Assembly (NCBI GenBank): GCA_002633085.1
Contig: NSIV01000001.1
Location: 124,001-188,000, forward strand
DNA from: Curvibacter sp. PD_MW3
Lineage (GTDB): Bacteria; Pseudomonadota; Gammaproteobacteria; Burkholderiales; Burkholderiaceae_C
Length of the DNA: 64,000 nucleotides
Direction of reading: 5' to 3'
Numbering within the stretch: the first letter of the stretch is position 1; each line of letters starts with the position of its first letter. Position numbers and translations under genes: made by a program. Of this stretch, positions 54,635-64,000 are shown piece by piece. The notes beneath the pieces were generated by a model. The model had not been told where the DNA came from and did not search any database. It worked only from the letters and a program-made list of their open reading frames with translations.

Positions 54635-57163
54635 TCAGATCCGGCGCGAACCCCACTTCAGCAGCTCAAACCAGAACAGACTCACCGCAGCGGCAGCCAG
54701 TGCCAGCGCCCATAGCCCGACCGGCAGCGGTGCCATGTGCAGCACCTGCGCCAGCGGCGGCAGGTACAGCGCCAACGCCAGCAGCCCCAGCGTCAGGCCG
54801 CAGACCCACCACAGGGTGCGGTTGGGCACCTTGAGCGAAGCCCAAAGACCGCTGGGCCCGGCACGGTTGGAAAAGATCAGCGCCAGATTGCCCAGCACCA
54901 GGGTGGTGAAAGCCAGCGCCCGCGCTTGGGCCTCGTCCAGATGCCCGGCACCCCAGAGCTGCGCCCCCATCACCACCGCCAGCACGCCCAGACCCTGCAA
55001 CAGGGCCAGCAACAGGGTACGGCCGGCAAACAGCGGCGCATCCGGATCGCGCGGCGGGCGCTGCATGACGTCGCTGTCGGCCGGCTCGTTTTCGAACACC
55101 ATGGAACAGGCCGGGTCGATCGCCAGCTCCAGCAGGGCGATGTGCATGGGGTACAGCACGATCGGCCAGCCCAGCAGCAGCGGCAGCAGCGCCATGCCGG
55201 CAATCGGCACATGCACCGCCAAGATGTAGGACATGGACTTGCGCAGGTTGTCGAAGATGCGCCGGCCCAGCCGCACGGCGCGCACGATCGAGGCAAAGTT
55301 GTCGTCCAGCAGCACGATGGCCGCCGCCTCGCGCGCCACATCGGTGCCGCGCCCGCCCATGGCCACGCCGACATGGGCGGCCTTGAGTGCCGGCGCGTCA
55401 TTGACACCGTCACCGGTCATGGCCACCACCGCGCCATCGGCCTGCAGGGCCTGCACGATACGCAGTTTCTGTGACGGTGCAATGCGCGCGCAAATGCTCA
55501 CGGTGCGCAGGCGTCGCTGCAGTTCGGCATCGCTGAGGCTGGCCATCTCATCGCCGCCCAGCACGACTTCTGCCGGCAAACCGGCCCGGCGGGCAATGGC
55601 CTGCGCCGTCACCGGATAGTCGCCCGTGATCATCACCACCCGGATGCCAGCGGCATGGCATTCGTGCATCGCCTGCGGGATTTCCTCGCGCAAGGGATCG
55701 GCCAGCCCGAGCAGGCCGACGAATTCGAAATTGAAGTCGTGCTCCTGCGCGGGCCAGGGCGGCCCGGCAAAACTCGCGCGCGCCACGGCCAGCACACGCA
55801 GACCGCGTGCCGCCATCGCATCGGCTGCCGTGGCGATCGCCTTCTGACGCACGGCATCCAGGTGGCACAGATCCACGATGGCCTCAGACGCCCCCTTGGC
55901 GGCCACCACATGGGCCTCGCCCTCCACCGCCTTCCAGACCCGCGCCATGGCCCGCAGTTCGGGCGTCAGGCCATACTCTTGCGCCAGCGTCCAATCGCGA
56001 TGCAGATGCTCGGTCTGTGCCAGGAACTGCTGACCCAGGCGGTGAAACGCCTGCTCCATCGGATCCACGGGGTCGGTCTGACTGGCCAGGATGGCGAACT
56101 CGACCACGGCATGAAAGTTCTCGGCCAGCTCGGCGCCCTGTACCTCGTCGAGCGCCACATCGCGCCCATTGGCATACAGGTGCGCCACGCGCATGCGGTT
56201 GACGGTCAGGGTACCGGTCTTGTCCACGCACAACACCGACGTGGCACCCAGCGTCTCGATGGCCGCAATTCGGCGCGTCAGCACCTGCTCGCGTGACAGG
56301 CGCCAGGCGCCGAGCGCCGGCAGCACAGTCAGCACCACGGTGAATTCTTCCGGCAGCATGGCAATGGCCAAGGCAATACCCGCCAGCAGCGCCTGCAGCC
56401 AGTCCCCGTTCAACAGCCCCTGGATCAACACCAGCAGCAGGCTCAAGGACAGGCCGATCCAGGCCAGTCGGCGCACCAGACGGTTGGTCTGCCGGCGCAG
56501 CGGTGACTCCTCGGCCTGCACGGTCTGCAGCGCCGTGCCGATCTGCCCCATCTGGCTGCGAGCGCCGGTTGCCGTGACCCGCGCCACCCCCTGCCCTTGC
56601 ACCACCAGGGTACCGGCGTAAAGCGCGGCCGACGTCTCTGCGCCGGGCGCCGTGACCGATGCGTTTGCCATGATCTGCTTGCGCACCGGCACCGATTCAC
56701 CGGTGAGCAGCGATTCGTCGACCTGCAGTTCACCGCCCGACAAGAGCTCGGCATCCGCCGCCACGCGGTCCCCTTCCGCCAACAACAGGATGTCGCCACA
56801 CACCAGATCGATGCCGGCAATCAGCTGCTGCTGGCCATCCCGAATGACACGCGCACGCGGGCTGGAGAGGTCTCGCAGCGCCTGGATGGCGCGTTCGGTC
56901 TTGCCCTCCTGGTACAGCGTCAGCCCCAGCACCACCAGCACCATCACCGACAGGCTCAGGCTTTCCTGCAAGTCGCCCAGAACCAGATAGAGGCAGGCGG
57001 CTGCCAACAGCAGCGCGAACATGGGCTCCCGCACGGTCTCCAGCACGATGTGGCGCCAGGTGCGGGCACCGCCGCCCGGCAAGCCATTGGGGCCGTCCGC
57101 CGTCAGGCGGCGGGCGGCCTCCGTGCTGCTCAGCCCTTGTTCGGCGCCCGCAGCCGTGATCAT
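54635..57163 (-). CDS. P-type cation-transporting ATPase of the Ca2+-like group
   Basis: An 842-residue transporter. N-terminal segment LSSTEAARRLTADGPNGLP, actuator TGES (VDESLLTGESVPV), transmembrane ion-site LPEEF in IALAIAMLPEEFTVV, phosphorylation motif DKTGTLTVN, and hinge MTGDGVNDAPALKAAHVGVAMG. No heavy-metal CPC or N-terminal CxxC motif, so a Cu/Zn/Cd role is unlikely; the exact ion is unknown. The ATG is in ATGA overlap with the RND pump stop, a rare partner. It is convergent to moeA. Confidence 0.93.
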   Translation of the reverse strand: MITAAGAEQGLSSTEAARRLTADGPNGLPGGGARTWRHIVLETVREPMFALLLAAACLYLVLGDLQESLSLSVMVLVVLGLTLYQEGKTERAIQALRDLSSPRARVIRDGQQQLIAGIDLVCGDILLLAEGDRVAADAELLSGGELQVDESLLTGESVPVRKQIMANASVTAPGAETSAALYAGTLVVQGQGVARVTATGARSQMGQIGTALQTVQAEESPLRRQTNRLVRRLAWIGLSLSLLLVLIQGLLNGDWLQALLAGIALAIAMLPEEFTVVLTVLPALGAWRLSREQVLTRRIAAIETLGATSVLCVDKTGTLTVNRMRVAHLYANGRDVALDEVQGAELAENFHAVVEFAILASQTDPVDPMEQAFHRLGQQFLAQTEHLHRDWTLAQEYGLTPELRAMARVWKAVEGEAHVVAAKGASEAIVDLCHLDAVRQKAIATAADAMAARGLRVLAVARASFAGPPWPAQEHDFNFEFVGLLGLADPLREEIPQAMHECHAAGIRVVMITGDYPVTAQAIARRAGLPAEVVLGGDEMASLSDAELQRRLRTVSICARIAPSQKLRIVQALQADGAVVAMTGDGVNDAPALKAAHVGVAMGGRGTDVAREAAAIVLLDDNFASIVRAVRLGRRIFDNLRKSMSYILAVHVPIAGMALLPLLLGWPIVLYPMHIALLELAIDPACSMVFENEPADSDVMQRPPRDPDAPLFAGRTLLLALLQGLGVLAVVMGAQLWGAGHLDEAQARALAFTTLVLGNLALIFSNRAGPSGLWASLKVPNRTLWWVCGLTLGLLALALYLPPLAQVLHMAPLPVGLWALALAAAAVSLFWFELLKWGSRRI

Positions 57164-60100
57164 GCGTGGGTCGTGCCTTCCTTGGCGGACTCGGCGCCAT
57201 GGGGCATCGTCTCGTCCGCCACCGCCTGCTTGTTGGCGCCTGGCGCATGCTTGCGTGCCAGCAGGGTGTACATGGTCGGCACCACGAAGATGGTGAGCAG
57301 CGTGCCCAGCGTCATGCCGCCCACGATCACCCAGCCGATCTGGATGCGGCTCTCGGCCCCGGCGCCGGTCGACAGGGCCAGCGGCACAGCACCCAGCACC
57401 ATGGCACCGGTGGTCATGAGGATCGGTCGCAGACGCTGGCTGGCGGCCTTGACGACGGCCTCGAACATGTCCATGCCCTGCTCACGCATCTGGTTGGCGA
57501 ACTCGACGATCAGAATGCCGTGCTTGGTGATCAGGCCAACCAGCGTGATCAGGCCGATCTGTGAATACACGTTGAGCGAACCGTTGCTCCACTGCAGTGC
57601 CAGCAAGGCGCCGATCATGGACAGCGGCACCGACAGCATGATGACAAAGGGGTCAATGAAGCTCTCGAACTGCGCGGCCAGCACCAGAAAGATGAACAGC
57701 AGCGCCAGGACGAAAACAATGGTGAGCGAGCCCTGCGAACTCTTGAACTCGCGCGAGGTACCGTTCACATCCGTCGTGTAACCGGGCTTCAAGACACGGG
57801 CACTGACCTGGTCAAGGAAGTCGAGCGCCTCGCCCAGCGAGTAGTTGGGTGCCAGATTGGCTGTGATGGTGACGGCACGACGCTGGCTGAAGTGGTTCAG
57901 TTCCCGCGGCGCCACCGCCTCGCGCACCTTCACCAGCGATGCCAGCGGGATCATGGTGTCGTTGCGGCCGCGCACGAAGATGCGCTCGATGTCGTCCGGC
58001 GTGTCGCGACCGACCGACTGGGTCTGCACGATCACGTCGTACTGGTCGCCCTCGCGCTTGTAGCGCGTGACCTGCCGGCCACCGAGCATGGTCTCCACCG
58101 CGCGCGCCACCACATCGACGCCAACGCCGAGATCGGAAGCCTTTTCGCGGTCGACGTCAATCTTGAGTTCAGGCTTGTTCAGACGCAGGTCGACGTCCGG
58201 CGTCAGGAAGCCGGGGTTCTTGCCGATTTCCTCCAGAAACTGGCGCGTCACACCACTGAGATTCTCGTAGCTGTCGGAGGTCAGGATCACGAAGTTGACC
58301 GGCCGCTCGCGGAAGCCCTGCCCCAGGGAAGGCGGTGTGATCGGAAACGCCGACACGCCCGGTAGCGCATTGATCTTGGGCTGCATCTCGCGCGCCATCT
58401 CCAGCGTCGTGCGTTTGCGCTGCTCCCAGTCGATGGCACGGAAGAACACATTGGACTGGCTCACCGTCGGGTTACCCGTGACGGTGAAAATGCGATCGAA
58501 CTCCGGGTACGGCGCGCCGATGCGTTCGATCGCGTTGGCATACTTTTCGGTGTACTCCAGCGTGGCGCCGTCGGGGGCATTGATCACGTTCAGGATCACA
58601 CCCCGGTCTTCCAGCGGGGCCAGCTCGCGCTTCATACCCGGCAGGATGGCCCAGATCGCCAGGCCGACGCCGGCCATCACCAGCAAGACCACCCAGCGCA
58701 TCCCCAGGACGCGACGCAACAGGCGCTCATAACCGTCGCTGATGCCGGTCAGTACCTTCTCCATCCAACGATCGAAGAACCAGGGCTTGGCGTTGTGGCG
58801 CAGCAGCTGCGAACACATCATGGGCGAGAGCGTCAGGGCGATGAAACCGGAGACCACCACTGCGCCGGCCAGCGCCAGTGCGAACTCGATGAACAACCGC
58901 CCGGTACGCCCCGGCGTGAAGGCCAGTGGCGCATAGACAGCGGCCAGTGTCAGCGTCATGGCCACCACGGCAAAACCGACCTCCTTGGCGCCCTTGATGG
59001 CAGCGCTGAACGGATCGAGCCCTTCCTCGATGTGGCGGTAGATGTTCTCCAGCACCACGATGGCGTCGTCCACCACCAAGCCAATGGCCAGCACCAGTGC
59101 CAGCAGTGTCAGCGTGTTGACGGTGAAGCCGGCCAGCGCCATCAACGCGAAGGTTCCCACCAGGCTGACCGGAATGGTGACGATGGGAATGATGGACGCC
59201 CGGATGGTGCGCAGGAAGACAAAGATCACCAGCGCCACCAGCACCACCGCCTCGATGATGGTCTTGTAGACACCCTTGACCGAGCGGTCAATGAAGATCG
59301 AGTTGTCGTTGGCCACATCAATGCTAATGCCCGGCGGCAGGTCGGCCTTGAGCTTGGGGATCATCTCGCGCACGCCCTGGCTCAGCACCAGCGGGTTGGC
59401 CGTGGCCTGGCGGATCACGCCGGCCGAGATCGCTTCGCGGCCGTTGAGGCGCACGGAGGTACGCTCCTCGGCAGCCCCCTCTTCGATGCGCGCGACGTCG
59501 CGCAGCTTGACCGGAAAGCCGTTGACGGTCTTGATCACGATCTCGCCGAACTGCGCCGGCGTGCGCAAGTCGGTGTTGGACGTGACGGAAAACTCGCGCT
59601 GCCGGCTCTCGATGCGCCCGGCCGGCACTTCAAGGTTGCTGCGGCGCAGGGCATCCTCGGCATCCTGGGTCGTCAGCTTGTAGGCCGCCAGCCGGTCCGG
59701 ATCGAGCCAGACGCGCATGGCGAACTTGCGCTCGCCAAAGATGCGCACGTCGGCCGCACCCGTGACCGTCTGCAGGCGCGGCTTGACGATGCGGTTCACC
59801 AGTTCGTTGATCTGCAGCGCATTGAGCGTGTCGCTGGAGAACGCCAGCCAGATCACCGGGAAGGCGTCAGCCTCGACCTTGGCAATCACCGGCTCCTCGA
59901 TCGCCTGCGGCAACTTGTTGCGCACGCGGGCTGTGCGGTCGCGCACCTCGGCAGCGGCGGCATCGGCATCTTTTTCCAGACGGAAACGCACCGTGATCTG
60001 TGCCTGCTCGGCACGCGAAATCGAGGTGATGACGTCCACCGCATCGATGCCGGCAATCGAGTCTTCCAGTGGCTTGGCCACCTGCGACTCCACCACCTCG

Positions 60101-60267
60101 GCCGAGGCGCCGGCGTATTTGACCGAGACGGTCACCACCGGCTCGTCGATCTTGGGATACTCACGCACCGGCAGCTTGGTGAAACTGACCGCGCCAATGA
60201 GCAACACCAGCAGGGACAGCACCGTGGCGAACACCGGCCGGCGGATGGCTATTTCAGGCAATTGCAT
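57160..60267 (-). CDS. RND efflux transporter permease
   Basis: A 1,035-residue inner-membrane pump of the HAE1/MexB-like group. N-terminal IAIRRPVFATVLSLLVLLIGAVSF; the proton-relay region with VNTLTLLALVLAIGLVVDDAIVVLENIYRHIEEG (Asp pair in DDAI); second half with FLVLAAQFESFIDPFVIMLSVPLSMIGALLAL. It extrudes drugs or other small molecules. No outer-membrane channel gene is next to it. It follows the adaptor by 23 bases. Confidence 0.94.
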   Translation of the reverse strand: MQLPEIAIRRPVFATVLSLLVLLIGAVSFTKLPVREYPKIDEPVVTVSVKYAGASAEVVESQVAKPLEDSIAGIDAVDVITSISRAEQAQITVRFRLEKDADAAAAEVRDRTARVRNKLPQAIEEPVIAKVEADAFPVIWLAFSSDTLNALQINELVNRIVKPRLQTVTGAADVRIFGERKFAMRVWLDPDRLAAYKLTTQDAEDALRRSNLEVPAGRIESRQREFSVTSNTDLRTPAQFGEIVIKTVNGFPVKLRDVARIEEGAAEERTSVRLNGREAISAGVIRQATANPLVLSQGVREMIPKLKADLPPGISIDVANDNSIFIDRSVKGVYKTIIEAVVLVALVIFVFLRTIRASIIPIVTIPVSLVGTFALMALAGFTVNTLTLLALVLAIGLVVDDAIVVLENIYRHIEEGLDPFSAAIKGAKEVGFAVVAMTLTLAAVYAPLAFTPGRTGRLFIEFALALAGAVVVSGFIALTLSPMMCSQLLRHNAKPWFFDRWMEKVLTGISDGYERLLRRVLGMRWVVLLVMAGVGLAIWAILPGMKRELAPLEDRGVILNVINAPDGATLEYTEKYANAIERIGAPYPEFDRIFTVTGNPTVSQSNVFFRAIDWEQRKRTTLEMAREMQPKINALPGVSAFPITPPSLGQGFRERPVNFVILTSDSYENLSGVTRQFLEEIGKNPGFLTPDVDLRLNKPELKIDVDREKASDLGVGVDVVARAVETMLGGRQVTRYKREGDQYDVIVQTQSVGRDTPDDIERIFVRGRNDTMIPLASLVKVREAVAPRELNHFSQRRAVTITANLAPNYSLGEALDFLDQVSARVLKPGYTTDVNGTSREFKSSQGSLTIVFVLALLFIFLVLAAQFESFIDPFVIMLSVPLSMIGALLALQWSNGSLNVYSQIGLITLVGLITKHGILIVEFANQMREQGMDMFEAVVKAASQRLRPILMTTGAMVLGAVPLALSTGAGAESRIQIGWVIVGGMTLGTLLTIFVVPTMYTLLARKHAPGANKQAVADETMPHGAESAKEGTTHA

Positions 60268-60290
60268 GAATCGCTCCGTGCTTCAGGCGG

Positions 60291-61436
60291 TCAAGGCTTG
60301 ACAGCCGGGGCGCGCCCGGTGTCGATGACCTTGATCACCGTGCCATCTTTTTGCAGCCGCTGATGACCTGCCGTCACCACGGTATCACCTTCGTTCAGGC
60401 CGTCGAGAATCTCCACCCGACCCGGGCGGCGGATGCCAACCTTGACCTCCACCCGCTTCGAAGCCTGGCTGTCCTTCTCGCCGTCAACCACCTTGATCAC
60501 GAACTGGCGCCCCCCCTGCGGCACGATGGCCTCCTCCGGGATGACCTTGGCCCGCTCCCGCTCGCCAAACACCGTAGTGACACGGGCGAACATGCCTGGG
60601 CGCAACACCTGCTGCCGGTTGTCGATCGTGGCACGCACGGCGATGGAGCGGCCATTGGCATCAATCAAGGGGTCAACCGCCTGGATCAGGGCGTCGAATT
60701 TGCGTCCTGGCAAGGCGTCGATTTCGACCACGGCCTTCTGGCCTTTGCTCACCTGCGTCTGGAAACGCTCGGGCAAGCGGTAATCCACATAGACCACATC
60801 GATGTCCTCGACGTTGACCATGTCGGTACCGTCCTTCAGGTAGTCGCCCACATTGACCGCCCGGATGCCGGCGATGCCGTCGAACGGCGCGACGATCTTC
60901 AGGCGTGCCGCCGTGGCCTGCGCCAGTGCCAGCTTGGCCAAGGCCACGTCCAGATTGGCAGCGCTCTCGTCGACCGTGCGCTGGCTGATGAAGTTCTGCG
61001 CCAGCAACTCCTGGTTGCGCTTGTGGTTGGCACGCGCAATCGACAACTCCGCCTCGCTTTGCTTGACCTGGGCCTGTGGCAACTGGTCGTCGAGCTGCAC
61101 CAGCAGCTGGCCACGGCGCACACGTTCGCCGTCGCGGAAATTGAGCCGGGTGACGCGGCCACTGACCTCGGGCCGCAACACCACGCCCTGGCGCGAGCGC
61201 AGGCTGCCGACCGCCTGGACATCATCGACCAGCTTGCTGATTTCCACCCGCGCCACCTCGACCGTGACCGGCCGACCGGCACCTGCTGCGGCACTGGCGG
61301 GCGGCGTCGGGCCGGCGGCTGCGCCTTGCGCCGGGGTTTCGGAGGACGGGGCCCGGTTCTGATACCACCACGCGGCTCCGGAAGCCGCCACGATGCCGAC
61401 AACGGCAACGACTGGATAAAGAAGTTTGGATGCCAT
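60291..61436 (-). CDS. RND efflux periplasmic adaptor (MFP)
   Basis: About 381 residues from ATG 61436 (a GTG ten codons upstream is also open). An N-terminal membrane anchor/signal (ASKLLYPVVAVVGIVAASGAAWWYQNR), a barrel-sandwich hybrid (GVVLRPEVSGRVTRLNFRDGERVRRGQLLVQLDD), an alpha-hairpin, and KIVAPFDGIAGIRAVNVGDYL. It couples the pump to an outer-membrane channel. First gene of the pump/ATPase operon. Confidence 0.93.
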   Translation of the reverse strand: MASKLLYPVVAVVGIVAASGAAWWYQNRAPSSETPAQGAAAGPTPPASAAAGAGRPVTVEVARVEISKLVDDVQAVGSLRSRQGVVLRPEVSGRVTRLNFRDGERVRRGQLLVQLDDQLPQAQVKQSEAELSIARANHKRNQELLAQNFISQRTVDESAANLDVALAKLALAQATAARLKIVAPFDGIAGIRAVNVGDYLKDGTDMVNVEDIDVVYVDYRLPERFQTQVSKGQKAVVEIDALPGRKFDALIQAVDPLIDANGRSIAVRATIDNRQQVLRPGMFARVTTVFGERERAKVIPEEAIVPQGGRQFVIKVVDGEKDSQASKRVEVKVGIRRPGRVEILDGLNEGDTVVTAGHQRLQKDGTVIKVIDTGRAPAVKP

Positions 61437-61571
61437 GAACGCTGATTTCTTCTCGTGCGGGAACACTATCTGAACAATCTGCCAATGTAGCAGGCCCCAA
61501 TGATCACGGCATGCGTGATGTCCCTAGCCGGTCGGCCGAAACGGGCAACTTTGCCTGCTCTTTACACACGG

Positions 61572-62021
61572 CTAGGCTTGCCGCATGGCCTGCTCGACGC
61601 CGCGGTTGGCCAGGTCGTCGGCCCGCTCATTGCCCGGGTCGCCGTTGTGGCCCTTGACCCAACGCCACTCGATCTTGTGGCCGCCGTTCGCCACCAAGGC
61701 GTCCAGCCGCTGCCACAGGTCGACGTTCTTCACGGGCTGCTTGGAGGCTGTTTTCCAGCCCTTGGCCTTCCAGCCCACCAGCCACTCGGTCATGCCCTTG
61801 AGCACGTACTGGCTGTCGGCGTGCAGGAACACATGGCAGGGCCGCTTGAGCGCCTCCAGGGCCATGATCACCGCCATCAGTTCCATGCGGTTGTTGGTGG
61901 TCTCACGCTCGCCGCCAAACAACTCTTTCTCGGTGGCGCCGGATTTCAGCAGCACACCCCAGCCGCCTGGACCGGGATTGCCCTTGCAGGCCCCATCGGT
62001 ATAAATTTCAACGTGGTTCAA
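61572..62021 (-). CDS. rnhA: Ribonuclease HI
   Basis: About 149 residues from TTG 62021, in TTGA overlap with the methyltransferase stop. It has the four catalytic acids: [16 protein letters not shown] (Asp), [16 protein letters not shown] (Glu), [14 protein letters not shown] (Asp), and [15 protein letters not shown] (Asp). It degrades RNA in RNA-DNA hybrids. The longer frame reaching 62414 is the antisense of another frame. Confidence 0.95.
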   Translation of the reverse strand: MNHVEIYTDGACKGNPGPGGWGVLLKSGATEKELFGGERETTNNRMELMAVIMALEALKRPCHVFLHADSQYVLKGMTEWLVGWKAKGWKTASKQPVKNVDLWQRLDALVANGGHKIEWRWVKGHNGDPGNERADDLANRGVEQAMRQA

Positions 62022-62824
62022 TCGGTTTTCCCATTCATCGTGATCACGTGATTGTCGCTGCTGCGGTTGGCCATCGGCACCGTGGCGGTGGCCCGGCTGG
62101 GCGCTGTTTTCCAGCTGGCGCCGAGCAGGCGCACACCATGCACGCGCTTGACCGCCACCAGAAAATACACGGCACCAAAAATCGGCCACCAGCGTGCGCC
62201 CAGGCGGTCCAGTCCCTCCAGACGGCGCTGCCACTTCTCGGCACGCACCGCCGGCAGGTAGCAGCCGAAGTGGCCGTCTTCGATCTCGAAGTCGAGCAGG
62301 TGCAGCCAGTCGCGCAGACGGCGGTAACCGATCAGCTGCGGCAGCTCCGGCAAAAAAGGCTCGCCCCAGCCCAGGCGCCGGCACAGGCGGTCGCGTTGCC
62401 GGCGCAGCCCCCACAGGCTGGCCGGGTTGAAGCCGCTGATCACCACCCGTCCCTCGGGCACCAGCACACGCGCCACCTCGCGCAAGGTGGCATGCGGATC
62501 AGGATGGCTGTCCAGCGCATGCGGCAGCACCACCAGATCGAGGCTGGCAGCCGGAAACGGAAGGGCGGCGTAATCGGTCAGCAAGGCCAGGGGGCGCTGG
62601 CCAGGCGATTCCTGCCGGACCGGCATCGGCTCGCCCAGCGCCAGCCAGCGATGCGGCATGCGATTGGCTTGCAGGGCATCCAGCGCCGGCAGCCCCAGCT
62701 GCAGGGCGTGATAACCGAAGATGTCGGCCACCGCCTGCTCGAACTGGCGGTTTTCCCAGTCGAGCAGATAGCGTCCCGGCGGGGCCCCAAACCAGTCCTG
62801 CAAACCTATAATCCCATTGCTCAT
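62018..62824 (-). CDS. Class I SAM-dependent methyltransferase
   Basis: About 268 residues from ATG 62824. The Methyltransf_11-like core: [47 protein letters not shown]. Motif I is degenerate, replaced by [15 protein letters not shown], so activity is not certain. C-terminal segments [33 protein letters not shown] are typical of proteins found next to rnhA/gloB in betaproteobacteria. A TTG at 62857 is an alternative start. Its ATG overlaps the gloB ATG on the other strand. Confidence 0.88.
   Translation of the reverse strand: MSNGIIGLQDWFGAPPGRYLLDWENRQFEQAVADIFGYHALQLGLPALDALQANRMPHRWLALGEPMPVRQESPGQRPLALLTDYAALPFPAASLDLVVLPHALDSHPDPHATLREVARVLVPEGRVVISGFNPASLWGLRRQRDRLCRRLGWGEPFLPELPQLIGYRRLRDWLHLLDFEIEDGHFGCYLPAVRAEKWQRRLEGLDRLGARWWPIFGAVYFLVAVKRVHGVRLLGASWKTAPSRATATVPMANRSSDNHVITMNGKTD
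62807..62812 (+). promoter_or_regulatory. gloB -10 element TATAAT
   Basis: A perfect TATAAT ends ten bases before the gloB ATG; the -35 is poor. Transcription would start at about 62819-62820, leaving a leader of only three or four bases, so the message would be almost leaderless. Confidence 0.5.
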
Positions 62825-63593
62825 GGTCTTGATTCCACTTCCTGCTCTGGCCGACAACTACATCTGGATGCTGCACGACGGGCATCAGGCCCTTGTCGTC
62901 GATCCCGGAGATGCACAACCGGTGATGCAGGCACTGCAAGATCAGAACCTGCAGTTGCAGGCCATTCTAGTCACCCACCACCATGCCGATCATGTCGGCG
63001 GCGTGACGGCGCTGCGCGAGGCCACCGGCGCCACCGTCTACGGGCCGGCGGCGGAAGACATTCCCGAGCCGCTGGTTCGCCTCAGTGGCGGCGACCAGTT
63101 GCAGGCCATCGGCGTCGACTTTCAGGTGCTGGACGTGCCCGGTCACACGGCCGGCCACATCGCCTTTTATGCCGCGGACGTGGATGGCAGCCCGCTGCTG
63201 TTCTGCGGCGACACCCTGTTCTCCGGCGGCTGTGGACGCCTGTTCGAGGGCACGCCGGCGCAGATGCTGGCTTCGCTCGACCAGCTGGCAGCCCTGCCCG
63301 GCGCCACCCGTGTCTGCTGCACCCACGAATACACCCTGAGCAATCTGCGCTTCGCCCGTGCCGTGGAGCCGGACAATGCAGCGCTGGCCCGCTACACGGC
63401 CGAATGTGAAGCCCGGCGCGCGCGCCAGTTGCCCACCCTGCCCTCGTCGATCGCGCTGGAACGCGAGATCAACCCTTTTCTGCGCTCGCGCCAACCCACC
63501 GTCACGGCGGCCGTGCAGTCCTTCGATGCAGCCGCCCGTCATGAGACCGCTGTGTTTGGTGCCTTGCGTGAATGGAAGAACCAGTTCAAATGA
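62823..63593 (+). CDS. gloB: Hydroxyacylglutathione hydrolase (glyoxalase II)
   Basis: About 256 residues from ATG 62823. The metallo-beta-lactamase motif THHHADHVGG and later His/Asp ligands (GHTAGHIAFY, GDTLFSGGCGRLFEGTP) are complete, plus the C-terminal HAGH domain (CCTHEYTLSNLRFARAVEP). It hydrolyses S-lactoylglutathione. A TATAAT at 62807-62812 puts the start of transcription within a few bases of the ATG. It ends in ATGA overlap with the next gene. Confidence 0.95.
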   Translation: MVLIPLPALADNYIWMLHDGHQALVVDPGDAQPVMQALQDQNLQLQAILVTHHHADHVGGVTALREATGATVYGPAAEDIPEPLVRLSGGDQLQAIGVDFQVLDVPGHTAGHIAFYAADVDGSPLLFCGDTLFSGGCGRLFEGTPAQMLASLDQLAALPGATRVCCTHEYTLSNLRFARAVEPDNAALARYTAECEARRARQLPTLPSSIALEREINPFLRSRQPTVTAAVQSFDAAARHETAVFGALREWKNQFK

Positions 63594-64000
63594 AATTTCT
63601 CATCTCCGCGGCCCTGGCCAGCCTGCTCCTGTTGAGCGGTTGCGCCAACATGGCGCCTACCAACCCCACCGCATCGACGGATGCCGGCTCGTTCCGTAGC
63701 AGCAGCCGTGCGCCGACCCTGCCCGCCGGCACCCTGTCGCCCATCCAGGCCCGCAACACCGCCGCGCGCGGTGGTGTCGCCCCGCTGGCGGCACCGGCCG
63801 ACCTGTGGGAGCGCATTCGCCTCGGCTTTGCCATGCCCGACCTGGAGAGTGATCTGGTGCGCGACCGCGAGCAGTGGTATGCCAGCCGGCCTGACTACAT
63901 CTTCCGCATGACCGAGCGCTCGCGCAAATACCTGTTCCACATCGTCGAGGAACTGGAACGGCGCAACATGCCGACCGAGCTGGCCCTGCTGCCCTTCATC
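63590..64000 (+). CDS. mltD: Membrane-bound lytic murein transglycosylase (MltD-like), N-terminal part
   Basis: The first 137 codons, starting in ATGA overlap with gloB; the rest lies past the window. Lipoprotein signal peptide with lipobox LLLLSGC (Cys about residue 18). Then a Ser/Thr/Pro-rich linker and DLWERIRLGFAMPDLESDLVRDREQWYASRPDYIFRMTERSRKYLFHIVEELERRNMPTELALLPFI, the conserved MltD approach to the SLT catalytic domain. It should cleave peptidoglycan at the outer membrane. Confidence 0.88.
   Translation, partial: MKFLISAALASLLLLSGCANMAPTNPTASTDAGSFRSSSRAPTLPAGTLSPIQARNTAARGGVAPLAAPADLWERIRLGFAMPDLESDLVRDREQWYASRPDYIFRMTERSRKYLFHIVEELERRNMPTELALLPFI

Overview
The window is high-GC DNA from a betaproteobacterium, most likely a member of the Comamonadaceae. 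This rests on the ilvB-ilvH-ilvC-pssA-leuA order, the sigma factor/DUF3619/DUF3106/RDD cluster, nadE-glnB, and an intergenic repeat of a type I recall from that family. It joins the right-hand part of a temperate phage genome (1 to about 22,660) to ordinary chromosome (22,663 to 64,000). The junction is the 3' end of a tRNA-Pro(TGG) gene, next to a tyrosine integrase.

Prophage. On the minus strand, in lytic order from a Cro-like gene at 10,278 leftwards, lie Cro (YdaS-like), a CII-family regulator, a helix-turn-helix protein, a VirE-type primase/helicase, a Q-like antiterminator, an HNH nuclease, small and large terminase, a small membrane protein, portal, and the start of the prohead protease, which is cut by the window edge. 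On the plus strand a short CI-like repressor is followed by a secreted OB-fold protein in the place lambda uses for rexAB. A promoter at 11,465-11,493 then heads one tightly packed operon ending in integrase. Four matching operator half-palindromes, two at each divergent promoter and both pairs 25 bp apart, define an OR/OL-like immunity switch.

The most interesting system is a complete diversity-generating retroelement (DGR) inside that operon (17,627-20,527). It has two target genes with C-type-lectin-like variable ends, an Avd accessory gene, a 107-bp template repeat (TR) and a DGR-type reverse transcriptase. Aligned by eye, variable repeat 1 (VR1) differs from the TR at 13 sites and VR2 at 11, and every one is an adenine in the TR. 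Both targets carry the same downstream element, three CCTTGA units and then a GC-rich hairpin, which is absent after the TR. The reverse-transcriptase reading frame is open through the TR and begins with an ATGA overlap with avd. An ASCH-domain gene is coupled to the end of the reverse transcriptase.

Chromosome. In order: aat-bpt (N-end rule transferases), an IclR regulator, a PBP7-type endopeptidase, and leuA preceded by a readable attenuator (an 18-residue leader peptide with five leucines, plus a terminator and a competing helix). Then come pssA, ilvC, ilvH and ilvB; an ECF-like sigma factor cluster; dgkA-LOG; nadE-glnB; a FemAB-like acyltransferase; a chemoreceptor with cheW; soluble and membrane pyrophosphatases (ppa, hppA); and a probable sensory locus (response regulator, hybrid kinase, orphan substrate-binding protein, TonB receptor). 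The window closes with a molybdenum-cofactor operon (moaA-mobA-moeA), an RND efflux pair overlapping a P-type ATPase, a methyltransferase with rnhA, gloB, and the start of an MltD-like transglycosylase.
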